Shown piece by piece: positions 9,498-19,969 of a stretch of 43,064 nt of DNA (position 1 is its first letter; each line of letters opens with the position of its first letter). Where the stretch lies: assembly GCA_030829675.1 (NCBI GenBank), contig JAURAE010000002.1, forward strand, positions 1 through 43,064, written 5' to 3'. This DNA comes from Schleiferiaceae bacterium (GTDB taxonomy: Bacteria > Bacteroidota > Bacteroidia > Flavobacteriales > Schleiferiaceae). The notes under the pieces are model-generated. The model saw only the letters and a program-made list of their open reading frames with translations, searched no databases and had not been told where the DNA came from. A program made the translations under genes and the position numbers.

Positions 9498-9518
9498 AAC
9501 TCAAAGGGTATAAGGCTG

Positions 9519-9526
9519 CAAAAATA
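9519..9526 (-). promoter_or_regulatory. Candidate Bacteroidota -7 element (TATTTTTG) upstream of ridA-ileS
   Basis: Minus-strand TATTTTTG matches TAnnTTTG; 22 nt upstream of the ridA start; no clear -33 element seen. Confidence 0.35.
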
Positions 9527-9587
9527 GGGAAAGCCATCCGGAAGGGCGTAATGAATTGAAAGCAAGGTGAAAGAAAAGTTAGTGTTA

Positions 9588-9620
9588 TTTGTACACTTAG
9601 TCATATTTGTTATATATTTG
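9588..9620 (+). promoter_or_regulatory. Candidate Bacteroidota sigma-A promoter upstream of secA
   Basis: TTTG (9588-9591), 21-nt spacer, TATATTTG (9613-9620), matching TTTG-N19-21-TAnnTTTG. Confidence 0.55.
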
Positions 9621-9933
9621 CCCTGTATGTGAAGATTGGTGGTTCTTTCTTTTCATGCTTCTGTGATAGGTTCTAGGGGCTATTTGGCAGAATTTTCAAG
9701 GTGTTACTGAGCCGATTTTTAACACGTGAGAATCCTTCCAAATTCCCCTTTTTTTATTCCCAAAACTTTCCTTTCCTCCCATTTACACCCTGCCAAAAGC
9801 GGTGTGCTTATGTCATTATGGCTAATTTTTGGCCTTTTGGGGGGAATTGGCTCTTTTTTAGCAGTCAGAAAAGCAGTCTACAAGGACACCTTCTATTATT
9901 TTTGTGAACTATTTATAAGAACACTCCAGCCCG

Positions 9934-12900
9934 ATGCTGAACTTCATATCCAAACTCGTCGGTTCTAAAAGCGACCGCGACTTGAAAAAATTGCAACCGT
10001 ATGTTGATGCGGTGAATACCCACGCTGCAGAACTTGCAGCCATGAGCAACGACCGGTTGCGTGGAGAAACGGAATCTTTCAAGGCTGCCATTAAAGAGGC
10101 TACGGCTTCATTGGAGTCTGAAATTGCTGCATTGCGCGAGCAAATCCAACAAACCGAGGATTACGATGCACGCGAACCTTTATATGAGCAGATCGAAGCG
10201 CTGGACAAACAAGTTCTAGAGACCATCGAATCCGTACTCGCAGACATTCACCCTCGTGCGTTCGCCTTGGTTCGTGAAACTGCGAAGCGATTCACTGCAG
10301 GCTCGGTCAGTGTACAGGCTTCGGAATTAGACCGAACACTTGCGCAAGATAATTACCACATCACCATTGACGGAGATACTGCCACCTATGCCAACGGATG
10401 GAAGGCTGCTGGTGGGGATATTACTTGGAACATGGTGCACTACGATGTACAGCTCATCGGGGGCACAGTACTGCACCAAGGAAAGATTGCGGAGATGGCA
10501 ACTGGGGAAGGGAAAACCTTGGTGGCCACCCTACCGGTCTACCTCAATGCATTGGCAGGACGCGGTGTGCACGTCGTCACTGTGAATGATTACCTCGCAA
10601 AGCGTGATAGCGAATGGATGGCGCCTATTTTTAATTTCCATGGATTGACTATCGATTGTATTGATAAGCACCAGCCAAATTCTGATGCCCGCCGTGCCGC
10701 CTATTTCTGTGATATCACCTACGGTACGAATAACGAATTTGGTTTCGACTATTTGCGTGATAACATGGCGCGTCGCGACGAAGACCGCGTGCAATTGCGT
10801 GGCCATCACTACGCCATCGTGGATGAGGTCGATAGTGTATTGATTGACGATGCACGTACGCCGCTGATCATTTCGGGACCAACGCCTAAAGGTGATCAAC
10901 ACCAGTTCAATGAACTCAAAGGCTTCGTGGAAGCATTGATGAGTGCTCAAAAAGTATTGGTACAGAAGGAACTCAATGAAGCCAAGCAGCTCATCGCCGA
11001 TGGCAATGCTGATGAAGGTGGCGTGAAACTGTTGCGCGCCTATCGCGGGCTTCCAAAATCAAAGCCGCTTATCAAATTCCTTTCTCAAGACGGGATGAAA
11101 TCACTGTTGCAGAAAACCGAAGGTGTGTATCTGCAAGAGCAAGGCAAGAAGATGAAACTCATCGATGAGGACCTCTTCTTTACCATCGAAGAAAAGAACA
11201 ATCAAGTCGAGTTGACAGGGAAGGGCATTGATTTGATTTCAAAGAGTACCGCGAAGGACTTCTTTGTGATGCCAGATATCACAGCTGAGCTCAGCGCCTT
11301 GGAAAAAGGAGAAATGCCTGCTGAGGAAAAGGCCAATCAGAAGGACGTCATTTTGCGCGACTATAGCGTGAAGAGTGAACGCATTCATACGGTAAACCAA
11401 TTGCTCAAGGCCTACGCATTGTTCGAGAAGGATACAGAGTATGTGATCATGGACAATAAAGTCAAGATTGTCGATGAGCAGACCGGCCGTATCATGGAGG
11501 GTCGCCGCTATTCAGATGGCTTGCACCAAGCCATTGAGGCCAAGGAGAACGTAAAGATTGAAGCTGCGACGCAAACCTACGCCACGATTACCCTTCAGAA
11601 CTACTTCCGCATGTATCACAAGTTATCTGGGATGACAGGTACGGCAGAAACGGAGGCAGGAGAATTCTGGGAGATTTACGAATTAGAGGTAGTGGTCATT
11701 CCGACCAACAGACCTATAGCTCGAGACGACCGCGAAGATTATGTTTACAAAACTGCTCGTGAGAAATTCAATGCGGTCATCGATGAGGTTGTTTCCATGC
11801 GTGAGGCAGGACGTCCCGTATTGGTCGGTACGACATCTGTAGATATTTCCGAATTATTGAGCCGTGCATTGAAAATGCGCAAGGTGCCACACCAAGTATT
11901 GAACGCGAAACGCCACCAGGCAGAAGCAGAGATTGTTGCCGAAGCGGGTAAGCCAGGTATGGTAACCATCGCGACGAATATGGCGGGTCGTGGTACGGAT
12001 ATTAAGTTGACCGCCGAGAGTAAAGCTGCAGGTGGTTTGGCCATCATCGGTACAGAGCGTCATGATAGTCGTCGTGTGGATCGCCAGCTGCGCGGTCGTG
12101 CCGGTCGTCAAGGAGATGTAGGTTCTTCACAGTTCTTTGTTTCCCTGGAAGATAAGCTCATGCGTTTGTTTAACTCTGAGCGTATTTCAGGACTGATGGA
12201 CAGATTAGGTCTAGAAGAAGGCGAGGTTATCCAACATAGCTTAGTGTCCAAATCTATCGAGCGCGCTCAGAAAAAAGTAGAGGAAAACAACTTCGGAACG
12301 CGCAAGCGATTGCTCGAATACGATGATGTAATGAACAGCCAACGCTCGGTGATTTACAAGCGACGCGGCAACGCCTTGAGCGGAGACCGCATCAAGGTAG
12401 ACATCATTAACATGGTTTATGATACCCTTGCGGATCTTGTTGAAGCGTACCAGCCGTCGAAAGATTGGGACGGATTTAGATTGGATTTCTTCCGCACCTT
12501 CGCCTTTGAACCTCAGATGGACGCTGAGACCTTTGCGAACCAAGGTTTTGACACCGTATGTAACAATTTGTTCCACCAAGCGACCCAATTCTACAAGGAA
12601 AAGGGCCATCGCATCGCCACAGCGGCACTTCCAGTATTCCAACAGGTTCACGAGGATAAAAACAACAAGTTTGACAAGATCTTGGTGCCTATCACCGACG
12701 GGAAGAAAACCCTGCAGGTCACTTCGGTATTGCAAGAGGTGATCGACACTAAAGGGCAATCACTCATTACAGATATCGAAAAAGGCATTTCCATTGCCAT
12801 CATCGATGACGAGTGGAAAGAGCACTTGCGTGCCATGGATGACCTTCGTCAAAGTGTTCAAGGCGCCGTTTACGAGCAAAAAGATCCCCTACTGATCTAC

Positions 12901-13281
12901 AAGTTTGAATCTTTCGAGTTGTTCAAATCATTGGTGGCCCGAATCAACCAAGAAATAGTTGGGTTCTTGTACCGTGGAGGTTTACCTGCTTCAGATCCTA
13001 GCCAAATGCGCCAGGCCCCTGCGGCCCCTGTGAAGCAACCTAAATTGCAAGAAAGTCATCCTAGTTTGGATGCGCCAGTGGAAGCCGAGCGCGTAACGGC
13101 TAGCGGTACCGCACCTGCTTCACCGAGACCTGTAAAAACAGCACCAGTGGTAAAGGATGGAAAAACTTACGGCCGCAATGATGCGGTAACAGTTCGCAAC
13201 ATGCAGACTGGTGAGGTGAAGAATATCAAATACAAAAAGGCACTTCCACTGCTTGCGCAAGGTTGGGTCATTGAAGACTAA
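9934..13281 (+). CDS. secA: Preprotein translocase ATPase SecA
   Basis: 1115 aa; MATGEGKTLVATLPVYLNAL, VDEVDSVLIDDARTPLIISGP, GRGTDIKL, QLRGRAGRQGD motifs. Confidence 0.97.
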   Translation: MLNFISKLVGSKSDRDLKKLQPYVDAVNTHAAELAAMSNDRLRGETESFKAAIKEATASLESEIAALREQIQQTEDYDAREPLYEQIEALDKQVLETIESVLADIHPRAFALVRETAKRFTAGSVSVQASELDRTLAQDNYHITIDGDTATYANGWKAAGGDITWNMVHYDVQLIGGTVLHQGKIAEMATGEGKTLVATLPVYLNALAGRGVHVVTVNDYLAKRDSEWMAPIFNFHGLTIDCIDKHQPNSDARRAAYFCDITYGTNNEFGFDYLRDNMARRDEDRVQLRGHHYAIVDEVDSVLIDDARTPLIISGPTPKGDQHQFNELKGFVEALMSAQKVLVQKELNEAKQLIADGNADEGGVKLLRAYRGLPKSKPLIKFLSQDGMKSLLQKTEGVYLQEQGKKMKLIDEDLFFTIEEKNNQVELTGKGIDLISKSTAKDFFVMPDITAELSALEKGEMPAEEKANQKDVILRDYSVKSERIHTVNQLLKAYALFEKDTEYVIMDNKVKIVDEQTGRIMEGRRYSDGLHQAIEAKENVKIEAATQTYATITLQNYFRMYHKLSGMTGTAETEAGEFWEIYELEVVVIPTNRPIARDDREDYVYKTAREKFNAVIDEVVSMREAGRPVLVGTTSVDISELLSRALKMRKVPHQVLNAKRHQAEAEIVAEAGKPGMVTIATNMAGRGTDIKLTAESKAAGGLAIIGTERHDSRRVDRQLRGRAGRQGDVGSSQFFVSLEDKLMRLFNSERISGLMDRLGLEEGEVIQHSLVSKSIERAQKKVEENNFGTRKRLLEYDDVMNSQRSVIYKRRGNALSGDRIKVDIINMVYDTLADLVEAYQPSKDWDGFRLDFFRTFAFEPQMDAETFANQGFDTVCNNLFHQATQFYKEKGHRIATAALPVFQQVHEDKNNKFDKILVPITDGKKTLQVTSVLQEVIDTKGQSLITDIEKGISIAIIDDEWKEHLRAMDDLRQSVQGAVYEQKDPLLIYKFESFELFKSLVARINQEIVGFLYRGGLPASDPSQMRQAPAAPVKQPKLQESHPSLDAPVEAERVTASGTAPASPRPVKTAPVVKDGKTYGRNDAVTVRNMQTGEVKNIKYKKALPLLAQGWVIED

Positions 13282-13284
13282 GGC

Positions 13285-15651
13285 ATGTTCTGGAACTGGA
13301 TCACAAGAATTCTTCTGCGCAATAGGCAGGCTTGGCTCGTAAGCGTTGGGCTTGTGACGGCGTTTATGGCTTACCAGGGTACATCTGTCGAGATGGACTA
13401 CGGTTTTGCGAAGTTGATGCCTGATTCGGATTCAGTTTCCATTGAGTATGACCTTCTCGAGGAGGAGTTTGGTCAGGTTTCCAATACCATAGTCTTAGCC
13501 ATTGAAGATCCTGATTTCTTCAAGCGCGATCACCTAGACGAATGGACTACGTTGATGCGAGACTTAAAGAAGGTCGATGGTGTGACCTTTGTACAAAGTC
13601 TCACTGAAGCCTATGGTCTTGTGGTCGATAGCGCGACAGAAAAGCTGGCGCCAGATACGCTTTTCAATGCCCTGCCTGAAAACGGAGAAGAAGAAATTGC
13701 ACTTGAGGCCAAGGTGAAAAGCTGGCCGTTTTACAAAGGTGCCTTATACCAAGGGGATACCTATATGGCGATCATCCGCATAGACGAGGAACGTCTCTAC
13801 AATAAGCAGATTCGTCCTATCGTAGAGGGTATTCGTGATATCCTATATGCCTGGGAAAGTAAAAATAGTCGAGACCTGCACATGTCTGGTTTGCCATGGT
13901 TTAGAATCGCGAATTCCAGTACCCTAGAAAAAGAGATTTATCGAACGGTAGCCCTTACGTTGCTCGTAACGGTGATTATCTTCTTCCTTTTCTTAAAGAG
14001 TTTTAGAGCTACGGCCATTAGTTTGCTGATTGTGGTTTTAGGAGCGATTTGGGCTTTTGGGATCATGGGTATTTTAGGGTTTGGCATTACCCTGTTGTCG
14101 TCTTTAATTCCTCCACTCATTATTGTTATTGGTGTGCCCAATTGTATTTATCTCATCAATAAATACCATCAAGAGTACAAGAAGCACGGTCAACAGATCA
14201 AGGCCATTCAACGTGTGGTTTCTAAAATTGGATACATCGCTTCCATCACCAATACAACTACGGCCTTAGGCTTTGCTGCCTTTGCGTTGACCAGCAGTGA
14301 AAACTTGGTGCATTTTGGAATCGTGAGTTCATTGAGCATCATGGGCGTTTTCTTGCTGTCCATCATTTTGGTGCCGATTATTTACAGTTATGTAAGTCCA
14401 CCAAAAGAGCGTCATTTGAACCACTTTGATGTGGGTTGGTTGGTGAACTTTTTGGATTTCTTGGACAATGCTGTAGAAAACCACCGCAAGAAGGTATACC
14501 TCATTACTTCCATTGCCGTCATCGCAGCGGCCTATGGTATGTCTAAAATTGAGACAGCCGGAAACATTACGGCGGACTTCAACAAAAACAACCCCATTTA
14601 CAAGGATGTAAAATACTTCGAGCGCAAGTTTGGTGGGGTCGTTCCAATGGATATTGTCATTGATACGAAGCGCGAAGGCGGCATTGAACGATTGACGAAC
14701 CTTCGACGAATGGAAGAGTTGCAAGATAGTTTGGAGGCTATGCCTGAGCTTAGTCGTGCCTTGAGCATTGTCGACTTTGTGAAGTTTGCGAAACAAGGGG
14801 TGCTCTTTGGTAATCCAGATATGTATTCCCTACCCTCGAGATCGGAGCAGCAATGGTTACTTACCTATTTGCCCCGCGGCATGAAGGACGATACGGGATT
14901 GGCGAAATCTCTGGTCACCTCAGACGGGCGTAAGGCGCGTATTTCTGTTCAAATGGCAGATTTAAGTACCCCAGAAATGAGGGTGTTGACGGATAAGGTC
15001 AAAACGCTAGTAGACAAGGTTTTCCCGGGCGAAAACTACGAGGTCAGTATTACGGGTGCTTCGATCAAATTCATTCGATCTACCACCTACCTCATCAACA
15101 ACTTGATTCTTTCGTTGGTACTGGCCGTAGTGGCCATCTCCATCATCATGGCGCTGCTGTTTATGAGCGGAAGAATGGTATTGATTTCCTTGATACCAAA
15201 CCTTATTCCTATGCTCATCACAGCAGGCATTATGGGGTATGCGGGCATTCCTTTGAAGCCCTCAACCATCTTGGTGTTCAGTATTGCCTTCGGTATATCT
15301 GTGGATGATAGCCTGCACTTCTTGGCGAAATACCGTCAAGAGTTAAAGTCTAACGGTTGGAATATTAAGTGGGCAGTGAAGAGCTCCATTTTAGAGACGG
15401 GCTTGAGCATGTTCTACACCTCAGTAGTCCTTTTCTGTGGTTTCTCCGTATTCATGACGTCGAGTTTTGCGGGCAACCAAAGCTTAGGATTGTTGACCTC
15501 AATTACCCTTTTTGTCGCCATGTTGAGTAATCTTATTCTGTTGCCTTCGTTCTTAATGACGATGGAAAAATGGGTCACCAAGAAGGATTTAAGCGAGAAC
15601 ATTATCGATATTTATGATTCAGAGGTAGATCCAGACGAATCAGAAAGCTAG
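13285..15651 (+). CDS. MMPL/RND superfamily transporter
   Basis: 788 aa with two repeats of TM clusters, SSD-like [17 protein letters not shown] and [15 protein letters not shown]. Confidence 0.88.
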   Translation: MFWNWITRILLRNRQAWLVSVGLVTAFMAYQGTSVEMDYGFAKLMPDSDSVSIEYDLLEEEFGQVSNTIVLAIEDPDFFKRDHLDEWTTLMRDLKKVDGVTFVQSLTEAYGLVVDSATEKLAPDTLFNALPENGEEEIALEAKVKSWPFYKGALYQGDTYMAIIRIDEERLYNKQIRPIVEGIRDILYAWESKNSRDLHMSGLPWFRIANSSTLEKEIYRTVALTLLVTVIIFFLFLKSFRATAISLLIVVLGAIWAFGIMGILGFGITLLSSLIPPLIIVIGVPNCIYLINKYHQEYKKHGQQIKAIQRVVSKIGYIASITNTTTALGFAAFALTSSENLVHFGIVSSLSIMGVFLLSIILVPIIYSYVSPPKERHLNHFDVGWLVNFLDFLDNAVENHRKKVYLITSIAVIAAAYGMSKIETAGNITADFNKNNPIYKDVKYFERKFGGVVPMDIVIDTKREGGIERLTNLRRMEELQDSLEAMPELSRALSIVDFVKFAKQGVLFGNPDMYSLPSRSEQQWLLTYLPRGMKDDTGLAKSLVTSDGRKARISVQMADLSTPEMRVLTDKVKTLVDKVFPGENYEVSITGASIKFIRSTTYLINNLILSLVLAVVAISIIMALLFMSGRMVLISLIPNLIPMLITAGIMGYAGIPLKPSTILVFSIAFGISVDDSLHFLAKYRQELKSNGWNIKWAVKSSILETGLSMFYTSVVLFCGFSVFMTSSFAGNQSLGLLTSITLFVAMLSNLILLPSFLMTMEKWVTKKDLSENIIDIYDSEVDPDESES

Positions 15652-15655
15652 AATT

Positions 15656-16516
15656 ATGAAGGGCATTATCCTTGCCGGCGGGTCCGGCACCAGATTACAT
15701 CCATTGACCTTGGCGGTGAGTAAACAACTCATGCCGGTCTACGATAAGCCCATGATTTACTACCCGCTGAGCACATTGATGCAAGCGGGCATTCGCGAGA
15801 TTCTCATCATCACGACTCCGCACGATGCGCCATTGTTCCAAAAGTTATTGGGCGATGGGTCTCAGCTGGGTTGTCGCTTCGAATACACGGTTCAGGAACG
15901 TCCGGAAGGATTGGCACAAGCCTTTATTTTAGGCGAGGAGTTTATCGGAGAGGATAGTGTAGCGCTGATCCTTGGGGATAACATTTTCTACGGTTCGTCT
16001 ATGGCGAATGTCTTGCAAGCGAGTAAAGATCCTAGTGGCGGTGTGGTATTTGCTTACCGCGTGAGTGATCCGGAGCGCTATGGGGTGGTGGAATTTGACG
16101 AAAATATGAAAGCCCTAAGTATCGAAGAGAAGCCGGCGGAGCCGAAAAGCGATTATGCAGTTCCGGGCTTGTACTTCTACGACAATAGAGTGGTGGACAT
16201 TGCTAAGAACTTGAAGCCAAGTCCTCGAGGGGAATTGGAGATCACGGATGTGAACAAAATCTACCTAGAGATGGGTGCCTTAGAGGTGGGCGTATTGGAC
16301 CGCGGCACAGCGTGGTTAGATACCGGAACCTTTGCCAGTCTGCAACAAGCCGGTCAGTTCGTGGAGGTCATTGAAGAACGCCAAGGATTGAAGGTGGGTT
16401 GTATTGAAGAGGTTGCCTACGAACAAGGATTTATTGATGCGTCGCAGCTCGAACAATTGGCCCAACCTCTCGTTAAGAGTGGGTACGGTAAATACCTGAT
16501 GAAACTCTTGCGATAG
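15656..16516 (+). CDS. rfbA: Glucose-1-phosphate thymidylyltransferase
   Basis: [63 protein letters not shown]. Confidence 0.94.
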   Translation: MKGIILAGGSGTRLHPLTLAVSKQLMPVYDKPMIYYPLSTLMQAGIREILIITTPHDAPLFQKLLGDGSQLGCRFEYTVQERPEGLAQAFILGEEFIGEDSVALILGDNIFYGSSMANVLQASKDPSGGVVFAYRVSDPERYGVVEFDENMKALSIEEKPAEPKSDYAVPGLYFYDNRVVDIAKNLKPSPRGELEITDVNKIYLEMGALEVGVLDRGTAWLDTGTFASLQQAGQFVEVIEERQGLKVGCIEEVAYEQGFIDASQLEQLAQPLVKSGYGKYLMKLLR

Positions 16517-17479
16517 ATGAAAGACCTTGCCGCCTTACAAGCCTTATTCCAGAAAGAAATAGATGCCCTACAACTAGGGTCAGCCCCTGAGAAGCTGTAC
16601 GATCCTATGCATTATATCATGAACCTTGGCGGGAAGCGATTGCGTCCTGTTTTGGCGTTGATGGGAGCGGGTTTGTACGGCGATCCTTCGAAGGCCATGC
16701 CCCAAGCGATGGCCATTGAGCTCTTCCATAATTTTTCGCTCATTCACGACGACATCATGGACGCTGCGCCGTTGCGTCGCGGACAGGAGACGGTTCATAT
16801 CAAGTGGGACGAAAATATTGGCATCCTAAGTGGAGACGGGATGCTCGTCAAGGCCTACCAATATGTGGCGCAATGTTCGCCCGAATTGTTGCCAGAGGTA
16901 TTGGCGACCTTCTCTCAGACAGCCCTAGAGGTATGTGAGGGCCAGCAGATGGACATGGATTTTGAAACCATGGACCAGGTGCCTTTGGATACTTACATTA
17001 AGATGATCCAATTCAAGACTTCGGTCTTGCTGGGTTGTGCCATGAAAATTGGTGCCCTCGTCGGCGGTGCGACAAAACAGGATGCGGAAGCGTTGTATGA
17101 ATTTGCGCTGTTGTTGGGGACCTCGTTCCAGATCAAAGACGATTACCTAGATGTCTACGGCGATCCAGAGAAATTCGGAAAGCAAGTGGGCGGAGATATT
17201 TTAAGCAATAAGAAGACCTTGTTGTGGATCGAGGCGGAGCAACGTGCGGCCCTACAACGCATCGACTTTTCTGAATATGCTGCGATGCCGGCCAACGAAG
17301 ACAAGGTGGAATCTTTTCAAGAGCTGTACAAAATTTTGGACGTAGATGCCTTTGCCAAAAGCGAGATAGACCGCTACTACCAACTTTCTCTTGAAGCCTT
17401 GGACAAGGTCTCTTTGGACGCGCAAACCTTAGCGCCGTTGAAAGAATTTGCCCAATGGCTGCATGGACGTGAATCTTAA
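16517..17479 (+). CDS. Polyprenyl synthetase family protein
   Basis: GGKRLRPVL, LIHDDIMDAAPLRRGQETVH (first Asp-rich motif), IKDDYLDVYGD (second Asp-rich motif). Confidence 0.94.
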   Translation: MKDLAALQALFQKEIDALQLGSAPEKLYDPMHYIMNLGGKRLRPVLALMGAGLYGDPSKAMPQAMAIELFHNFSLIHDDIMDAAPLRRGQETVHIKWDENIGILSGDGMLVKAYQYVAQCSPELLPEVLATFSQTALEVCEGQQMDMDFETMDQVPLDTYIKMIQFKTSVLLGCAMKIGALVGGATKQDAEALYEFALLLGTSFQIKDDYLDVYGDPEKFGKQVGGDILSNKKTLLWIEAEQRAALQRIDFSEYAAMPANEDKVESFQELYKILDVDAFAKSEIDRYYQLSLEALDKVSLDAQTLAPLKEFAQWLHGRES

Positions 17480-17510
17480 TTGATTCCCCCATCTTTTCGG
17501 GTTATTTTTG
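17480..17510 (+). promoter_or_regulatory. Candidate Bacteroidota promoter upstream of purD
   Basis: TTG (17480-17482), 20-nt spacer, TATTTTTG (17503-17510); 23 nt before the purD ATG. Confidence 0.55.
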
Positions 17511-17532
17511 CCCCTTGTAAACACACACTTTC

Positions 17533-18804
17533 ATGAATGTATTGGTTTTAGGCTCGGGCGGTCGCGAGCACGCATTATCTCATAAGATTTCTCAAAGTCC
17601 ATCGTTGGGCAAGCTGTTTATCGCACCAGGAAATGCTGGAACGCATCAATTGGGCGAAAACGTAGCGATGAATATTGAAGATGCTGCTGAGGTCGGCGCC
17701 TTTGTGAAAGCCAATGCCATAGATATCGTAGTGATTGGTCCGGAAGCGCCTTTGGTGGCGGGAGTGCACGACGGCTTGAAGGCCGATGCAGCCCTATCTG
17801 ATCTCATCGTTGTAGGTCCACGTCAAGCGGCGGCAGAGTTAGAGGGCTCCAAAGATTTTGCGAAGGAGTTCATGATGCGTCACAACATTCCTACCGCGGC
17901 CTATCAAACCTTTACTAAGGATACGTTGGCCGAAGGTCAAGCCTTTTTGGAAACCTTAGATGCGCCTTATGTATTGAAGGCCGACGGTCTTGCCGCAGGG
18001 AAGGGTGTGTTGATTATTGAAGATCTTGATGAGGCGAAAGAAGAGCTTAAGAACATGTTGGTGGATGCCAAGTTTGGCGATGCTTCTTCTCGCGTAGTGA
18101 TAGAGGAGTTCCTAGCGGGTATTGAGTTCAGCATTTTTGCGTTGACGGACGGTCAAGGTGGATATGTGATCTTACCGGAAGCGAAGGATTACAAAAGAAT
18201 TGGTGAAGGAGATACTGGATTGAATACCGGAGGTATGGGAGCGGTGAGCCCGGTGCCATTCTTCGACGCTGCACTTCGCGAGCGTACGGTCAAGGAAATT
18301 ATCGAGCCGACCATTAAGGGATTGGTCAAAGACAACCTTCCGTACCAAGGGTTTGTGTTCTTTGGATTGATCAATACTTCTAAAGGGCCGAAGGTCATTG
18401 AATATAATGTCCGAATGGGCGATCCGGAAACAGAAGTGGTGATCCCACGCTTAGAGAGTGATCTTATTGATCTGTTCGTTGCCATGCATGAAGGGACCTT
18501 GGACCAAGTTGATCTTCAAGTGAACCCTCAAACGGCTGCCACTGTGATGGTCGTGGCGGGTGGTTACCCGGAAGCCTACAAAAAAGGAGATACGATCTCA
18601 GGTCTGCGTGATTTTGAAGCTACGACGGTCTACCATGCAGGAACCAAGGGTACGGATGAAGTAGTGACGAACGGAGGTCGCGTGATGGCCTTTACCAGCT
18701 TTGGTGCGGATAAGGATGAAGCTTTGGCCAAGAGCTATGCTTCTATCGCTGAGGTGAGCTTCGAGGGGATGAACTTCCGCAAGGACATTGGATTTGATTT
18801 GTAA
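17533..18804 (+). CDS. purD: Phosphoribosylamine--glycine ligase
   Basis: MNVLVLGSGGREHALSHKISQSP; IGPEAPLVAGV; GLAAGKGV; NTGGMGAVSP; RMGDPETEVV. Confidence 0.97.
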   Translation: MNVLVLGSGGREHALSHKISQSPSLGKLFIAPGNAGTHQLGENVAMNIEDAAEVGAFVKANAIDIVVIGPEAPLVAGVHDGLKADAALSDLIVVGPRQAAAELEGSKDFAKEFMMRHNIPTAAYQTFTKDTLAEGQAFLETLDAPYVLKADGLAAGKGVLIIEDLDEAKEELKNMLVDAKFGDASSRVVIEEFLAGIEFSIFALTDGQGGYVILPEAKDYKRIGEGDTGLNTGGMGAVSPVPFFDAALRERTVKEIIEPTIKGLVKDNLPYQGFVFFGLINTSKGPKVIEYNVRMGDPETEVVIPRLESDLIDLFVAMHEGTLDQVDLQVNPQTAATVMVVAGGYPEAYKKGDTISGLRDFEATTVYHAGTKGTDEVVTNGGRVMAFTSFGADKDEALAKSYASIAEVSFEGMNFRKDIGFDL

Positions 18805-18846
18805 TTAAGGGGCGAGCGGAGCGAGCCCCCCAAATACCCATAAACA

Positions 18847-18874
18847 AAAAGCCCCGGCGTGAGCCGGGGCTTTT
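18847..18874. terminator. Bidirectional intrinsic terminator
   Basis: AAAAGCCCCGGCGTGAGCCGGGGCTTTT: GC-rich stem flanked by A-run and T-run, between convergent purD(+) and small membrane gene(-). Confidence 0.85.
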
Positions 18875-18892
18875 CATTAAAAGTCTTCGCAA

Positions 18893-19060
18893 TTAAGCTT
18901 CGCCGTTTGCTTTGTGTTTTCTCATCTGGATGATCCAGTAAATCAAACCACCGGCAATGATTAGCATAAAGAGTCTGTTCACAGTATCACCTGCGAAAGG
19001 AAGTATTTTGAATGTTGCTTGGAAAATATCACCAAGGCCCTCAAAGAAATTTCTTAACAT
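18893..19060 (-). CDS. Small single-TM membrane protein, 55 aa (possibly DUF6341-like)
   Basis: MLRNFFEGLGDIFQATFKILPFAGDTVNRLFMLIIAGGLIYWIIQMRKHKANGEA; start set at 19060; family call from recollection of C-terminal YWIxQxRK pattern and context. Confidence 0.6.
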   Translation of the reverse strand: MLRNFFEGLGDIFQATFKILPFAGDTVNRLFMLIIAGGLIYWIIQMRKHKANGEA

Positions 19061-19102
19061 AGCACGAGCGTTTAGAGCCGCTAAAATAAAACAAAAAAGC
19101 TG

Positions 19103-19969
19103 ATGCTTCTTACCTATTTCAGAAAGATTGATGCCTACTCCGGAATCCGCGTTTTTGCTGCGGCCGTGGTCGCATTTGCAGTGCTTTGGTCTGCCGGAAT
19201 AGGGTCTTGGCAAGAGGTGGCATTGAGCTTTGGGTTAGGTGCCCTTTGGCTCTGGTTGTCGTGGACATTGTTGCGCGATCGCTGGGTGATTAAGGCAAGT
19301 GCATTGCGGTTTATGACCTTTTTGGTGTTGGCGCTGTATTGGAGCGTCGAGTACGAAATCAGTACGCTGTTGTTCTATGTATTGGTGGTAGAACTGAATT
19401 GGCACCTCGCAGAACATCATAAAAGAAAAGGCGCGGTGCTTTCGGTATTGCACAGTGGAACATTAACGGCGTTGGCCTCGCTTTGGCTCCCACAAGAGGG
19501 GTTGTATTATATGGGTACGGTCCTTATGATTTGGCTGGTGAGCGGCGGTGTGAAGGTCAAAACGATCCTGCAATGGTTGTTGGCGTGGTTCATGGTTATG
19601 GCGCCGTTGACCTATTTCGTGGTGAGTGAAGAAAGGACGCATGTTGCCCAAGCCGAAACTCCTTTGAGTTGGTGGGCCTTGCTGATGGGACTGTCTATTA
19701 TCGCCATTTTTGAATGGGTACAATCGTATTTGAAAGCGAATCAGACCAATAAATCGCGCGCCATTGTGGCCGGTATTTTTGTGGCTGGCGGCGGTTCCTT
19801 AGGCTGGTGGCTGGGCTCTTATTTTGGTACGGCGATCTGTATTTTGGGATTGAGTTATCATTTGGCCAATGGCCTGCGTTATTTTAAGCGTGACCGATTA
19901 TCCGAGGCGCTCTTCCTCTTGGTACTTACCTTTGTTCTAATCTCGTACTACGACGTGATTCCTTGGTAA
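19103..19969 (+). CDS. Multi-spanning membrane protein, DUF6427-like
   Basis: 288 aa, many TM segments; position next to purD and a GT9 gene. Confidence 0.65.
   Translation: MLLTYFRKIDAYSGIRVFAAAVVAFAVLWSAGIGSWQEVALSFGLGALWLWLSWTLLRDRWVIKASALRFMTFLVLALYWSVEYEISTLLFYVLVVELNWHLAEHHKRKGAVLSVLHSGTLTALASLWLPQEGLYYMGTVLMIWLVSGGVKVKTILQWLLAWFMVMAPLTYFVVSEERTHVAQAETPLSWWALLMGLSIIAIFEWVQSYLKANQTNKSRAIVAGIFVAGGGSLGWWLGSYFGTAICILGLSYHLANGLRYFKRDRLSEALFLLVLTFVLISYYDVIPW

Noticed and set aside
9701-9907. 68-aa ORF MLLSRFLTRENPSKFPFFYSQNF... in the secA leader
   Set aside because: Phe-rich translation of AT-rich sequence with no domain features; the ORF in the other frame (9810..9968) is the better candidate because of its hydrophobic segment and overlap with secA.
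10531-12759. Minus-strand ORFs (up to 172 aa) antisense to secA
   Set aside because: Shadow ORFs opposite highly conserved SecA sequence, with low-complexity translation and no recognisable domains.
18809-18831. GGGGCGAGCGGAGCGAGCCCC quasi-palindrome after purD as a possible repeat element
   Set aside because: Only one copy noticed and the stem is short; the adjacent strong terminator at 18847..18874 explains the need for a hairpin here.
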